The notes below the pieces were generated by a model, which was not told the origin of the DNA, searched no databases, and saw nothing but the letters and a program-made list of their open reading frames with translations. The translations under genes were made by a program, and so were the position numbers. Below are positions 1 to 6,726 of a DNA stretch of 10,392 nt, piece by piece. Where the stretch lies: the NCBI GenBank assembly GCA_002434335.1, contig DJJW01000047.1, forward strand, positions 7,386 to 17,777. Reading direction: 5' to 3'. The stretch's first letter is position 1. Each line of letters opens with the position of its first letter. The DNA comes from Lachnoclostridium sp. UBA6558. GTDB taxonomy: Bacteria; Bacillota; Clostridia; Lachnospirales; Lachnospiraceae.

Positions 1-348
1 AATAAAATTGAACTGGCAAATGCGGATTTTAAAACTGCCGGAGTCTTAGCAAAAAAAGGAGTTTTAGTAGCCTTAACTACGGATCATCCGGTTTCTTTAA
101 TACAATACCTTCTGATATGCGCAGGATTAGCTGCCAAAGCTGGTTTAGGAATGGAAGAAGCTCTTAAAGCAATAACAATAAATGCAGCAGTAATTTGTGG
201 TGTTGATAATAGAGTAGGAAGCTTAGAGGCAGGTAAAGATGCAGATATCGCTATATTTACAGGAAATCCAATGGAAGTCTTTACCCATACAGTCTATACC
301 ATTATCAACGGTGAAATTATTTACAAATGGTCAGATGAGAAGGATTGA
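1..348 (+). CDS. Imidazolonepropionase-like amidohydrolase, C-terminal fragment
   Basis: The reading frame is open from base 1, so this is the last 115 residues of a gene that starts upstream of the window. It reads as the C-terminal end of the metal-dependent amidohydrolase superfamily (imidazolonepropionase and related deacetylases). The segment VALTTDHPV (fragment residues 23-31) matches the end of the barrel, where the Asp is normally a metal ligand. It is followed by the family's helical stretch EEALKAITINAA and by the GSLEAGKDADIAIF segment (fragment about 69-82), which forms the small beta domain seen in these enzymes. The protein ends in SDEKD and a TGA. The family hydrolyses cyclic amides or related C-N bonds in the cytoplasm. 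The substrate cannot be told from this fragment. No terminator is visible before the next gene. The family call is firm and the specific enzyme is unknown. Confidence 0.85.
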   Translation, partial: NKIELANADFKTAGVLAKKGVLVALTTDHPVSLIQYLLICAGLAAKAGLGMEEALKAITINAAVICGVDNRVGSLEAGKDADIAIFTGNPMEVFTHTVYTIINGEIIYKWSDEKD

Positions 349-390
349 AGCATATTGGTAAATCCTTGGCTGATGAATATTGCTGATAAA

Positions 391-418
391 GAATTTATTT
401 GAAGGATAATCATATATT
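391..418 (+). promoter_or_regulatory. Possible sporulation-sigma (SigE-like) promoter
   Basis: CATATATT at 411-418 fits the SigE -10 pattern CATAnAnT. GAATTTA at 391-397 resembles a SigE -35 element but matches only in part, and the 13-base spacer is slightly short. The expected start near 425 lies just ahead of the ribosome site of the LysM-GH18 gene. The idea rests mainly on the spore-type product of that gene. In DNA this AT-rich a chance match is quite possible. Confidence 0.25.
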
Positions 419-445
419 ATGAATAAATAGTATTCGAGGTCTTAT

Positions 446-1723
446 ATGGTAATACATGTAGTGCAGGAGGGTGAAACTGCACATTCGATAGCTGTTTATT
501 ATGGAATATCCGAAACAAAGTTAATTCAAGATAACGAACTGGAATTTCCCAATAATTTAGTTGTTGGACAATCAATAATTATAGCATATCCTGAACAGAC
601 ATATACAGTTATGGAGGGGGATACATTATTAGACATAGCCAATTACTTTAATGTATCGTTAATGCAATTATTGAGGAATAATCCATATCTTTCTGATAGA
701 GAATATATATATCCGGGAGAAGCAATTGTTATCAGCTACAATGTAAAAGGCAGAGTCACTGTACATGGTAATACGAACCCTAATATTGACAATGGAATAC
801 TAAGAAAAACATTACCTAACTTAACGTATCTTTCCATTCTAAACTATACAGTTACACATAGGGGAGAAATAATCACATATTATGATGATACTGAAATTAT
901 TAACATTACAAAAGAGTACGGTGTAATGCCGCTCATGCTATTAACAACTTTAAGCATTCAAGGTGCGGCTAATGTACAAGTAGAATATGATTTATTATTA
1001 AATCAAGAATTTCAACAAAGATTTGTAGATAATATTATTCCTATATTAAAAACGGCAGGTTACTATGGGATAAATGTTTCATTTCAATATATTAATATTT
1101 CAAATTTATATTTGTATGATCAATTTTTCACTTTACTGTCAAACCAATTGAATAATGAGAATTTTAAGGTATTTGTTACTGTAAATCCTAATATTAAAAA
1201 TTATGATAACGATGTCAGTTTTGAATGGGTAGATTATTCTGCTTTCAATGAGTTTGCTCAAAATATAATATTTATGGATTATAACTGGGCAACCAATATA
1301 AATCCACCATCACCAATCACTTCGATTTATAATCTGAATGTATTTCTGGATTATATAAATAATTTTATACCGCCGGAAAAAATAATAATCGGGATACCAA
1401 CCATAGGTTATGACTGGGAACTTCCATTTTCAGTTGGATTTTCAAGTGTATATTCTCTGACTTCTGAAAGAGCAATTGATTTGGCACGTAGTTTTAACGC
1501 AACCATACAATTTGATGAAAAATCACAAACACCCTTTTTTACGTATCTGGAAAGGAATACACAGCATATAGTATGGTTTATAGATGCAAGAAGCATAAAT
1601 TCTTTATTAGATTTGGTAATCACAAATAATTATAATGGTTCTGGTATCTGGAATATAACGATATATAATCCACAATTATGGTTAGTTATTAATTCTCAAT
1701 ATGAAACTGAAAAAATTACGTAA
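446..1723 (+). CDS. LysM-LysM-GH18 protein (YaaH/SleL-like), catalytic signature lost
   Basis: The 425-residue protein has two N-terminal LysM peptidoglycan-binding domains (about residues 2-47 and 52-97) and a GH18 TIM-barrel domain (about 105-420). This is the architecture of YaaH/SleL, the cortical-fragment N-acetylglucosaminidases of spores. There is no signal peptide, as in YaaH/SleL, which are made in the mother cell and put into the spore coat. Late GH18 blocks are typical: FMDYNW (276-281), IPTIGYDWELPF (317-328), IQFDEKSQTPFF (354-365) and VWFIDARS (376-383). The catalytic segment is not typical. Where the family has DxxDxDxE, this protein has Tyr207, Asn210, Ser212 and Gln214 (GINVSFQYI), so the proton-donor Glu is replaced by Gln (CAA at 1085-1087). 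It is therefore predicted to bind glycan without cleaving it, unless another residue substitutes. GAGGT at 436-440 supports the start. The gene is very AT-rich: 10 of 60 bases at 1081-1140 are G or C. A spore-coat or germination role is inferred from the family. Confidence 0.85.
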   Translation: MVIHVVQEGETAHSIAVYYGISETKLIQDNELEFPNNLVVGQSIIIAYPEQTYTVMEGDTLLDIANYFNVSLMQLLRNNPYLSDREYIYPGEAIVISYNVKGRVTVHGNTNPNIDNGILRKTLPNLTYLSILNYTVTHRGEIITYYDDTEIINITKEYGVMPLMLLTTLSIQGAANVQVEYDLLLNQEFQQRFVDNIIPILKTAGYYGINVSFQYINISNLYLYDQFFTLLSNQLNNENFKVFVTVNPNIKNYDNDVSFEWVDYSAFNEFAQNIIFMDYNWATNINPPSPITSIYNLNVFLDYINNFIPPEKIIIGIPTIGYDWELPFSVGFSSVYSLTSERAIDLARSFNATIQFDEKSQTPFFTYLERNTQHIVWFIDARSINSLLDLVITNNYNGSGIWNITIYNPQLWLVINSQYETEKIT

Positions 1724-1731
1724 AATAATAA

Positions 1732-1761
1732 ACGCCAGGTGAGTTCATTCTCCCCTGGCGT
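1732..1761 (+). terminator. Stem-loop terminator after the LysM-GH18 gene
   Basis: The arms 1732-1743 and 1750-1761 pair over 12 positions with one T-C mismatch (1740/1753) around a 6-base loop. The stem is GC-rich (ACGCCAGG paired with CCTGGCGT) and begins 8 bases after the stop codon. Only a short, weak T tract follows (TGTTTA), so termination may be incomplete. Confidence 0.7.
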
Positions 1762-1848
1762 GTTTATAGGGCAAAAATAAACCACCAATACTTCTTTTAC
1801 AATGTCTGTATTTGATACAATTCTTCTTATATAGTTCGAACAAGGACA

Positions 1849-1877
1849 TTGCCATATAATTGTTTAAAATGTATATT
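1849..1877 (+). promoter_or_regulatory. SigA-type promoter candidate for the first binding lipoprotein
   Basis: TTGCCA at 1849-1854 (5 of 6 to TTGACA) and TATATT at 1872-1877 (5 of 6 to TATAAT) are separated by exactly 17 bases. Transcription would start near 1884 and leave an untranslated leader of about 255 bases before the ATG at 2140. A closer but poorer -10-like TATAAA lies at 2106-2111 with no good -35, as would fit an activator-dependent promoter. The remainder of the 416-base gap between 1724 and 2139 is AT-rich, with no further gene and no riboswitch fold that I recognise. Confidence 0.5.
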
Positions 1878-2008
1878 AAAGTAATGAATAAGTTGATGAA
1901 ATCAATATAAAAACACTATAAAATATCAAATTAGCAATAGGTATAGTATGAAATTTGCTAAAAATGTTTCTTTTTAAGAAATTTTATCTACCAATATGCA
2001 ACGAAAAA

Positions 2009-2076
2009 ATTATTATAAGCAGTCATTTATTTTTCTTTCCGTTTAAAGATATTACTATAAGTCAGCATATTTAGTT
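2009..2076 (+). promoter_or_regulatory. Two related repeats upstream of the first binding lipoprotein; candidate activator sites
   Basis: ATTATTATAAGCAGTCAT (2009-2026) and ATTACTATAAGTCAGCAT (2051-2068) start 42 bases apart, about four helical turns, and differ by one substitution and two single-base shifts. The first copy continues into AAGCAG-TCA-TTTATTT (2017-2032), which matches AAGCAG-AGG-TTTATTT at 6544-6559 upstream of the second binding lipoprotein. AraC-type regulators often bind direct repeats of this kind. Use by the regulator encoded at 4038-4817 is inference. Confidence 0.4.
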
Positions 2077-2139
2077 ACTATCATTTATGGGAGAGAAGAT
2101 TAATGTATAAAATTTATGATTTAAGGGAGGAAAAATTTT

Positions 2140-3813
2140 ATGAAAAGAATGAAAAAGCTATTTGCAATTCTATTATGTATGGTAATGGTTATAGGAGGAT
2201 TGAGCGGCTGTAAAAAAACAGACAAGAATTCAGAGCCGTCTACTGTACCAACCCAAGGTGAAGAAGCCGAGGTGAATTTTACAGAACCTGTTAAATATAC
2301 ATACTGGTTACCTGCAACACCGAATGATTATTTATCAGAGTACAGCAAATATCCGGTAGTACAGTATATGAATAAGAAATTTAATATGACACTGGAATTT
2401 CAGCAGCCGGCAGCCGGTACTGAGGTAGATGCGCTTAACCTGATGATAGGAACAGGAGAGTACACGGATATAATTGATTCTGCCTATTATACAAACTCAA
2501 TTGATGAGCTTAATAAGAATGGTATAATTATAGATATTGCAAAGTATCTGGATTATATGCCGAATTTAAAGTCATTACTTGATGCAGACCCTACATTTAA
2601 GAAAAATGTTTATAATGATAATGGACAGATCCTAAAATTACCTACTTATCTGGCTGAAGATCCATTACAGTGGGGCGGACTGGTCTATCGTAAAGATATA
2701 TTGGATTCTATGACCGGTAATAAGGTTACATTCCCCAGCGGGAATGACAGTCCGACAACAATTGCAGACTGGGAATACATGCTGCCCTTATATAAACAGT
2801 ATTTTGAAGCATCCGGTATGACAGACTATGCTCCTTTTATTCTTCCGGCAACCGGTTATTTTGGCAGTGGCGATTTGTTGACCGGGTTTGGTACAGCAGC
2901 AAGCTATCATGCAGTTGATGACAAGGTCAGCTATGGCCCCATTGAGGAGGGTTTCTATAATTATCTGGTGAAAATGAATGATTGGTTCCAAAAGGGATAT
3001 ATATATAAAGATTTTGCCAGCAGAACAAATGATTTATTCTATTTACCCAACACAGCTTTGACCTATGGCGGAGCTGCCGGTATATGGTTTGGAGCAACTT
3101 CTCAGTTAGGTACGCTCTTATCACAGCCGGATTATGGGCTAAATGTTGATATTCAGCCGATTCTTAACCCTATTGATACAGAGCACGGTAATACATCTGC
3201 CATTAACATGATGTATGCCGGCCGTAATGGGCAAACAGGAGGCGCTATGATATCCAGTACCTGCCAAAACGTTGAAAGGCTGTTGACCACAATAGATTAT
3301 ATGTATTCAGAAGAAGGTGCTATGCTGAAAGAATATGGTCTTACCAAGGAACAGGGTGCCGCTGATGATGAACTTTATAAAGAGCATGGCTTGACAGAAG
3401 GAGCCTATTCTATTGACAGTAATGGTGAGGTTATAGCCGCCGAACCATTTCTTCCCGGCGGCGGTCTTGATTTAACACCTTTTGTTGATTATAAAATGCC
3501 AGGTATGAGAAACAATAAGTATACGAATAAGAATTTAAAGGAAATAGATAAGAAGGCTACAGCTATCTGGCTGAACTATGGCTACGGTATGTTCCCTCCC
3601 ATTTATAGAACAACAGAGGAAGATGCAACATATACTGCAAATCAGTCAAATATTGAGGATTATGTAAATACCATGGTATTAAAATTTATTCTTGGGGATG
3701 AAAAATTAGATAAGACATCATGGGAGGAATACAAAAAACAGATTGAAACCTTTGGTGTTAATGATAACATTGCGATTATGCAGGCTGCCTATGACCGTTA
3801 TCAACAGAGATAA
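2140..3813 (+). CDS. Extracellular sugar-binding lipoprotein (LplA/YtcQ-like), first copy
   Basis: The 557-residue protein is a substrate-binding component of a carbohydrate ABC importer, lipid-anchored on the outer face of the membrane. Residues 1-23 form a lipoprotein signal peptide: basic KRMKK, a hydrophobic stretch, then lipobox LSGC with Cys24 as the lipidated residue. A polar linker follows. The mature part, from about residue 50, has the large two-lobed solute-binding layout (NLMIGTGEYTDIID near 105-118). The length of about 550 fits the LplA/YtcQ group, which delivers complex oligosaccharides to LplB/YtcP permeases. GGGAGG at 2125-2130, 9 bases ahead, fixes the start. It has no permease genes of its own: the gene stands alone between a terminator and the convergent two-component operon. 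It may share the permeases at 8337-10137 or serve a distant set. The ligand cannot be read from the sequence. Confidence 0.88.
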   Translation: MKRMKKLFAILLCMVMVIGGLSGCKKTDKNSEPSTVPTQGEEAEVNFTEPVKYTYWLPATPNDYLSEYSKYPVVQYMNKKFNMTLEFQQPAAGTEVDALNLMIGTGEYTDIIDSAYYTNSIDELNKNGIIIDIAKYLDYMPNLKSLLDADPTFKKNVYNDNGQILKLPTYLAEDPLQWGGLVYRKDILDSMTGNKVTFPSGNDSPTTIADWEYMLPLYKQYFEASGMTDYAPFILPATGYFGSGDLLTGFGTAASYHAVDDKVSYGPIEEGFYNYLVKMNDWFQKGYIYKDFASRTNDLFYLPNTALTYGGAAGIWFGATSQLGTLLSQPDYGLNVDIQPILNPIDTEHGNTSAINMMYAGRNGQTGGAMISSTCQNVERLLTTIDYMYSEEGAMLKEYGLTKEQGAADDELYKEHGLTEGAYSIDSNGEVIAAEPFLPGGGLDLTPFVDYKMPGMRNNKYTNKNLKEIDKKATAIWLNYGYGMFPPIYRTTEEDATYTANQSNIEDYVNTMVLKFILGDEKLDKTSWEEYKKQIETFGVNDNIAIMQAAYDRYQQR

Positions 3814-3928
3814 GTATATAAAGAAAGCTTCTATTTTAAATGTTTTGTTGGAGGATGGATGTAAACTGGTATGTAATTTGTATTAATTCTTCATCATTCG
3901 TTTATTAATACGAAATTAATGTAAAATC

Positions 3929-3962
3929 AGAAGGAGGCAGGTGAGATTACCTGCCTCCTTCT
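3929..3962. terminator. Perfect 14-bp hairpin between convergent genes
   Basis: AGAAGGAGGCAGGT (3929-3942) and its exact complement (3949-3962) enclose the 6-base loop GAGATT. It lies between the first binding lipoprotein, which ends at 3813 on the plus strand, and the regulator, which ends at 4038 on the minus strand, and so is placed to stop transcription from both sides. Read on the minus strand it is followed by GATTTTA, a short T run. On the plus strand no T tract follows, so it looks better suited to terminating the regulator operon. Confidence 0.7.
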
Positions 3963-4037
3963 CGATGAAATAAAATCAGCTATGACTTATATCATTATAC
4001 TGGCCGGTGTTCCTGACCGTATAGCGAAAGTGGTAAT

Positions 4038-4817
4038 TTATTGGCGGTACTGGGTGGGAGCACAACCGAAATGCTTCTTGAAAATACTTGAAAAATAGGA
4101 GTAATTTGGATATCCCACTTGCTTTGCAACAGAGACTGCAGATGCATTGGGGAGCTTAAGCAGTTCTGCCGCAAGTTCCATTTTTTTTGTTATAATAAAC
4201 TGATTTATCGCGACATTTTTCACCTTTTTAAAGATACGGTTCAGATAAATGGGGTTCAGATAAAAATGTGCGGCAATATTAGTGACGCTCAATTCCTCGT
4301 TGTACAGGTTGTTTATGATGTAGAGGGAGCATTCTTCTACAATGTCCTTTGGTGTACGGGAGGCTTCCTTAGTCAGAGTGATATTTTGTTCTTTCTCTAA
4401 TAGCCATGATTTACCATATTCTAATAGTTTGTGCTTGCTTAGACGCTCGGTACGTTTGGTTACACTTTTCAGTATCGTTGTACCGATATCTTCATAAGAA
4501 GCCGGTATCAAAATATATTCCTGGCATCCTAAGCTGATGGCATCTCTGGCATATAGAAAATCGGCATGGCAGGTAAGCAGAATACAGTCAATGTCATAGT
4601 TTTGCTCTCGAATCCACCTAATCAGGGCAATACCGTTTTCACCGGGCATTTCGATGTCACATAATAAAATATCAATATGATTAGAAAGTATGGAAGATTT
4701 CCCCTCTTCAACATTATAAGCAGTATATACGTTAGTAATTCCATAGTTAACCCACAGGATTTCACTTTTCATAGCCTCAATCGTAGCAATTGCATCATTT
4801 ACCATTAATAGATTCAC
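4038..4817 (-). CDS. AraC-type response regulator (YesN-like) with an atypical receiver
   Basis: The 259-residue protein has an N-terminal receiver domain (about 1-120) and a C-terminal AraC-type DNA-binding region with two helix-turn-helix motifs (about 158-259). The C-terminal part includes IAAHFYLNPIYLNRIFKK and the hallmark VGYPNYSYFSSIFKKHFG near the end. It should act in the cytoplasm as a transcriptional activator of the neighbouring sugar-uptake genes. The receiver keeps the phospho-acceptor Asp54 (LLCDIEMPG) and Thr82. However, the acidic pair is Asn7-Asp8, and the invariant lysine of the KP motif is Ile104 (EYILIP; ATA codon, 4506-4508). Phosphorylation signalling may therefore be weak or different. 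The start is GTG at 4817, supported by AGGAGG 7 bases upstream. It overlaps the kinase stop in GTGA, which suggests translational coupling. It is shorter than many YesN proteins because there is no long middle domain. Confidence 0.88.
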   Translation of the reverse strand: MNLLMVNDAIATIEAMKSEILWVNYGITNVYTAYNVEEGKSSILSNHIDILLCDIEMPGENGIALIRWIREQNYDIDCILLTCHADFLYARDAISLGCQEYILIPASYEDIGTTILKSVTKRTERLSKHKLLEYGKSWLLEKEQNITLTKEASRTPKDIVEECSLYIINNLYNEELSVTNIAAHFYLNPIYLNRIFKKVKNVAINQFIITKKMELAAELLKLPNASAVSVAKQVGYPNYSYFSSIFKKHFGCAPTQYRQ

Positions 4818-6439
4818 TGGATTTCCTCCTTGTATTCCAGATTATATGGAATTGTAATTGTAAATATCGTGCCCTCATCCTTAACTGATTCTACATGAAG
4901 CGTTGCCTGATTGTCATAAAAATATTTAAGCCGGGCAATGGAATTGCGCAAGCCAACATGGGAACCCCGCTGGTAATTATCATAATTACTCAGATTAATC
5001 TGATCTACATCCTCTGTCAGCATACCGCAGCCATCATCTGCAATCTGCAGGGTGACAAGGCCATCTGCGTAGGAGCCGTGAAACATGATGTGGACTTCTC
5101 TTCCGTGTACCAGGGCATGGCTGATTATATTTTCAAAAAAATTGAGCAGCATGAGAGGCGGAACCCGGACCAGATTGATTTCCGGGTCAAAGTCATATGT
5201 GAAAGTAAAAGCACCAGGGGTTTGGTAAAGTGAGATTTCCAAATATTTCTGCACAAGATCAAATTCCTTCGGAAACAATACCAGCTTCTCCGTATGCTGA
5301 AACAAATAGCGGAAGTACTGTGAAAGGTACAGAATCATTTTATTGGCTGCCGGGGTGTTCTGGGTCTGTATCATAGTATACAGCAGATTAAATGTGTTGA
5401 GCAGAAAATGAGGCCGGATCTGAAGCTGCAGATTATCAATCAGCATCTGTTTGCGGGCAAGCTCTTTGTCAATGTTTTCCAGACGAAGATTTTGCAGCTT
5501 CTCCACCATATTATTAAATGAGTCGTAGACCTGCATAAATTCGTAGGAATTACATTGGGCAGTTATCCGGTACTCCGGATTTCCGTTTTCTAACTGCAGA
5601 TGCGCTTTGTTTAACTGCTGTAGCGGCTGAATCATTGATTTCCGGATAAAATGGTATATAACCGGAATCAATACAATATACAATGCGGTAATACATAAAC
5701 TTAACCAGCGCCACGAGGCTATACTGTGTAGTGAAAAATTTTTGTCAAAAGCCAGTGTGATGTATAAGTCCGCATAATTGCATTTTTGCGTCACATAGAA
5801 GTTTTTTTCTGAGGTTAGGTATTCAGAGGAAAAAAGAATCTCATTGACAGGGTAGTTCAGATATGTCTGTATGTCCTCCAAAATCGGATCGAGGGTAATG
5901 AACGCACCGTAATTTGTGGTATTAGACATCAACATACGTTTCAGATAAGAAGTTCCTTCAAGTTCAACAACATTCCAGTTTGCATCTTCTACCCGTTTTT
6001 TATGATCCAGGAAATCATATTCTTTCAGAAAAATATCAAATTTTTTTGAATTATGGGGAAAAATAAAAAGATCATCAAGATCCCTACGGTAAAAAAAATA
6101 GTAGTCTGCCACTTCTCTGGTACTCATAGCCGTATGCAGTTTGTTGAAAAGACTACTTTTAGCAAGCTGATAGGGAAGAGCTTCTGTTTCATTGAAGTAA
6201 TTATACCCCGTATTTCCGTACTGAGCCTGGTCATAGAGGCTATAGTCGGTATTTTGTGCTATCAGGTCAATTCGATTTCCATAAGTGTTGAGGGTTGATT
6301 TGATGGAATCTATAATTGCCTTTTGGGAATCAGAGATAATAATACCTGAAATCAGTAGTGAAAGTATATTAAACGGAGCCAGCAGTGCGATCAGGCAGAT
6401 TATGATACGGGTGGTAATGGATAATTTTTTCTTACGCAT
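4814..6439 (-). CDS. YesM-like membrane sensor histidine kinase
   Basis: The 541-residue protein is the sensor partner of the downstream regulator. In order: transmembrane segment 1 (about residues 11-36), an extracellular sensor region (about 37-244, probably Cache-like), transmembrane segment 2 (about 245-265), HAMP linker (about 265-319), a His_kinase domain with QIRPHFLLNTFN (phospho-acceptor His344), and an HATPase domain. The ATPase boxes look intact: ENIISHAL (N box, about 436-443), DDGCGM (468-473) and GLRNSIARL (about 496-504). This order is that of the LytS/YesM class, which usually senses carbohydrates or accompanies binding-protein transporters. The start at 6439 is preferred over an in-frame ATG at 6472. 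GGGAGG (6451-6446) lies 6 bases ahead of it, and the likely transcript start near 6477 leaves no room for a ribosome site before 6472. The ligand is unknown. Confidence 0.9.
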   Translation of the reverse strand: MRKKKLSITTRIIICLIALLAPFNILSLLISGIIISDSQKAIIDSIKSTLNTYGNRIDLIAQNTDYSLYDQAQYGNTGYNYFNETEALPYQLAKSSLFNKLHTAMSTREVADYYFFYRRDLDDLFIFPHNSKKFDIFLKEYDFLDHKKRVEDANWNVVELEGTSYLKRMLMSNTTNYGAFITLDPILEDIQTYLNYPVNEILFSSEYLTSEKNFYVTQKCNYADLYITLAFDKNFSLHSIASWRWLSLCITALYIVLIPVIYHFIRKSMIQPLQQLNKAHLQLENGNPEYRITAQCNSYEFMQVYDSFNNMVEKLQNLRLENIDKELARKQMLIDNLQLQIRPHFLLNTFNLLYTMIQTQNTPAANKMILYLSQYFRYLFQHTEKLVLFPKEFDLVQKYLEISLYQTPGAFTFTYDFDPEINLVRVPPLMLLNFFENIISHALVHGREVHIMFHGSYADGLVTLQIADDGCGMLTEDVDQINLSNYDNYQRGSHVGLRNSIARLKYFYDNQATLHVESVKDEGTIFTITIPYNLEYKEEIQ

Positions 6440-6483
6440 ATACAGCCTCCCTTCATTGCGATTATCAGTCATTTGATAAATAT

Positions 6484-6512
6484 ATTATATTTCCATAGAA
6501 GAACGAAGTCAA
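6484..6512 (-). promoter_or_regulatory. Near-consensus SigA promoter of the kinase-regulator operon
   Basis: On the minus strand, TTGACT (6512-6507) and TATAAT (6489-6484) are separated by exactly 17 bases. This gives 5 of 6 and 6 of 6 matches to the consensus. Transcription should start near 6477, giving a leader of about 38 bases to the ATG at 6439. It is the best promoter in the window and suggests steady expression of the sensor pair. Confidence 0.75.
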
Positions 6513-6523
6513 TTACAGGCAGA

Positions 6524-6559
6524 GCAGAAAGTTTGTTTTTTAAAAGCAGAGGTTTATTT
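6524..6559 (+). promoter_or_regulatory. Direct repeat in the divergent region; candidate regulator operator
   Basis: GCAGAAAGTTTGTTT (6524-6538) and GCAGAGGTTTATTT (6546-6559) start 22 bases apart, about two helical turns. The second copy with its flank, AAGCAG-AGG-TTTATTT (6544-6559), matches AAGCAG-TCA-TTTATTT upstream of the first binding lipoprotein at 13 of 13 fixed positions. The pair lies just beyond the -35 of the kinase promoter and upstream of the second binding lipoprotein, so one protein bound here could affect both directions. Binding by the YesN-like regulator is inferred. Confidence 0.4.
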
Positions 6560-6615
6560 CGTTTATTGGATTATTTTATAAAATCTGATAATATGAATTT
6601 GTACACAAGTTATAA

Positions 6616-6632
6616 ACATTTTCCGGAAATGT
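6616..6632. promoter_or_regulatory. Short inverted repeat in the divergent region
   Basis: ACATTT (6616-6621) and AAATGT (6627-6632) form 6-bp arms around TCCGG, with the 8-base palindrome TTCCGGAA at the centre. It is centred about 35 bases upstream of the TATAAT at 6658, a usual place for an activator or operator site. No known regulator motif was recognised. Confidence 0.3.
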
Positions 6633-6657
6633 AAATAGCTGTTGGTATCTGATTGGT

Positions 6658-6663
6658 TATAAT
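6658..6663 (+). promoter_or_regulatory. Perfect -10 hexamer without a -35, probable start of the transport operon
   Basis: TATAAT at 6658-6663 lies 63 bases ahead of the ATG at 6727, but no -35-like hexamer is found at 16-18 bases spacing (ATAGCT at 17). This pattern fits a promoter that needs an activator. A second, weaker option is GATAAT at 6587-6592, whose start near 6599 would put the direct repeat at 6524-6559 at about -70 to -45. Sequence alone does not decide between them. Confidence 0.4.
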
Positions 6664-6726
6664 AACAAATCCAAAAGAAGGGAAAGTATATGTATTAGCT
6701 TTAATATACATTATACGAGGAAAGTT

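Noticed and set aside
1801..1850. AATGTC (1801-1806) and GACATT (1845-1850) as an operator or attachment-type repeat
   Set aside because: Six bases with a 38-base gap is not significant, and no recombinase or mobile gene is nearby.
3860..3865. GGAGG followed by ATG as a small gene start after the first lipoprotein
   Set aside because: The frame closes at once with TAA, so there is no coding region.
3880..3911. 8-bp inverted repeat GTATTAAT/ATTAATAC with a 16-base gap
   Set aside because: It is purely AT-rich next to a much stronger hairpin at 3929-3962; such repeats are expected by chance in this background.
4119..4400. Plus-strand open frame of 93 codons inside the response regulator gene
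   Set aside because: It is antisense to a clear AraC-type domain, has no recognisable protein family and no convincing ribosome site.
4895..5233. Plus-strand open frame of 112 codons opposite the kinase ATPase domain
   Set aside because: It is a shadow of a well-supported coding region on the other strand; the encoded peptide resembles no family.
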